This document shows, piece after piece, positions 5,000 through 5,102 of a stretch of 5,102 nucleotides of DNA. The DNA comes from Candidatus Kaiserbacteria bacterium (GTDB lineage Bacteria; Patescibacteria; Paceibacteria; UBA9973; UBA2100): contig NVTG01000120.1 of assembly GCA_002401495.1 (NCBI GenBank), positions 1 to 5,102 on the forward strand. Reading direction: 5' to 3'. The notes beneath the pieces are model-generated. The model was not told where the DNA came from. It searched no databases and saw only the letters and a program-made list of their open reading frames with translations. Both the position numbers and the translations under genes were made by a program. Each line of letters begins with the position of its first letter. Position 1 is the first letter of the stretch.

Positions 5000-5060
5000 A
5001 TATAACGTCGCAAACAGCGGCGCACGCCGTGCGTCCACGAACTGCTTTGCCTCGTTAAAT
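5000..5060 (-). other. attC site of the cassette to the right
   Basis: The minus strand reads ATTTAAC (R'', 5054-5060) through to GTTATAT (R', 5000-5006), 61 bases. CAAAGCAG pairs with CTGTTTG with one G unpaired, the extrahelical base, and CGCACGGCGTGCG forms a tight inner hairpin. It marks the right boundary of the GIY-YIG cassette. Confidence 0.9.
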
Positions 5061-5066
5061 GCCTGC

Positions 5067-5102
5067 TCAATGCCCTGCTCCTTGACCTGGCATACCGGAA
5101 AG
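5067..5102 (-). CDS. Possible C-terminal end of the upstream cassette's gene
   Basis: One minus-strand frame ends in TGA at 5067-5069, six bases before the attC R'' box, the position expected for a cassette gene's stop. Only 11 codons (LSGMPGQGAGH) are inside the window, too few to recognise. The two other frames stay open through the attC, so the true frame is uncertain. Confidence 0.3.
   Translation of the reverse strand, partial: LSGMPGQGAGH

Larger units (their letters stand above)
1..5102 (-). mobile_element. Integron gene-cassette array (internal part)
   Basis: Every credible gene reads on the minus strand, and each is followed within about 0-15 bases by an imperfect inverted repeat of about 56-108 bases bounded by RYYYAAC-like and GTTRRRY-like boxes. 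This gene-attC-gene-attC layout, with almost no other intergenic DNA, is the hallmark of an integron cassette array. Seven attC sites delimit six complete cassettes plus a partial one at each edge. The integrase gene and attI are not present; from the cassette orientation they would lie past the right edge. The attC sites differ in length and arms, so this is not a uniform set like the Vibrio VCRs, and the cassettes probably come from several sources. Most cassettes show no promoter of their own, so transcription from a distant Pc or from an upstream cassette is likely. Confidence 0.93.

Noticed and set aside
414..5060. Repeated inverted elements as a CRISPR array
   Set aside because: Repeats are long, unequal, separated by whole genes and bounded by integrase boxes; they are attC sites.

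Overview
The window is an internal stretch of an integron gene-cassette array, read entirely on the minus strand. Short genes, most of them without paralogues here, are each followed within a few bases by an imperfect inverted repeat that starts with an RYYYAAC-like box and ends with a GTTRRRY-like box. These are attC recombination sites. Seven can be recognised, at 5000-5060, 4527-4634, 3693-3748, 2423-2497, 1864-1953, 1220-1322 and about 414-485. In five or six of them the L''/L' arms pair with one extra base on one side, the extrahelical base typical of attC. No integrase gene, attI or Pc promoter is inside the window. Because the cassettes read leftward, the integrase end should lie beyond position 5102 and the array continues to the left of position 1. 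The host is probably a gammaproteobacterium (Pseudomonas-like or related aquatic/soil lineage), judging only from attC style and moderate GC; this is a weak inference.

Order in the direction of transcription (high to low coordinates): the tail of an unidentified cassette and its attC (5000-5102); a small GIY-YIG-like gene broken by an in-frame TAG, with an attC carrying a 7-base tandem repeat (4527-4967); a two-gene cassette with an orphan 83-residue protein overlapping a GNAT acetyltransferase by 8 bases (3693-4493); a 384-residue coiled-coil protein with two membrane segments (2423-3675); a second GNAT acetyltransferase with a GTG start beside the attC (1864-2412); a GIY-YIG nuclease-like protein (1220-1848); a 241-residue helical protein with an RNxxxH motif like that of HEPN ribonucleases (about 414-1212); and, running off the left edge, an Imm70-type immunity protein whose C-terminal part has been replaced in frame by what looks like the C-terminal part of a HigA antitoxin (1-397).

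The genes do not form one pathway. They share a cargo profile: two GIY-YIG folds, two acetyltransferases, an immunity/antitoxin chimera, a HEPN-like protein and a membrane coiled-coil protein. That profile suits defence, toxin immunity and small-molecule modification functions, but function is inferred from motifs only. The two observations most worth following up are the Imm70-HigA chimera and the nonsense-interrupted GIY-YIG cassette. No rRNA, tRNA, CRISPR, insertion sequence or convincing terminator was seen.
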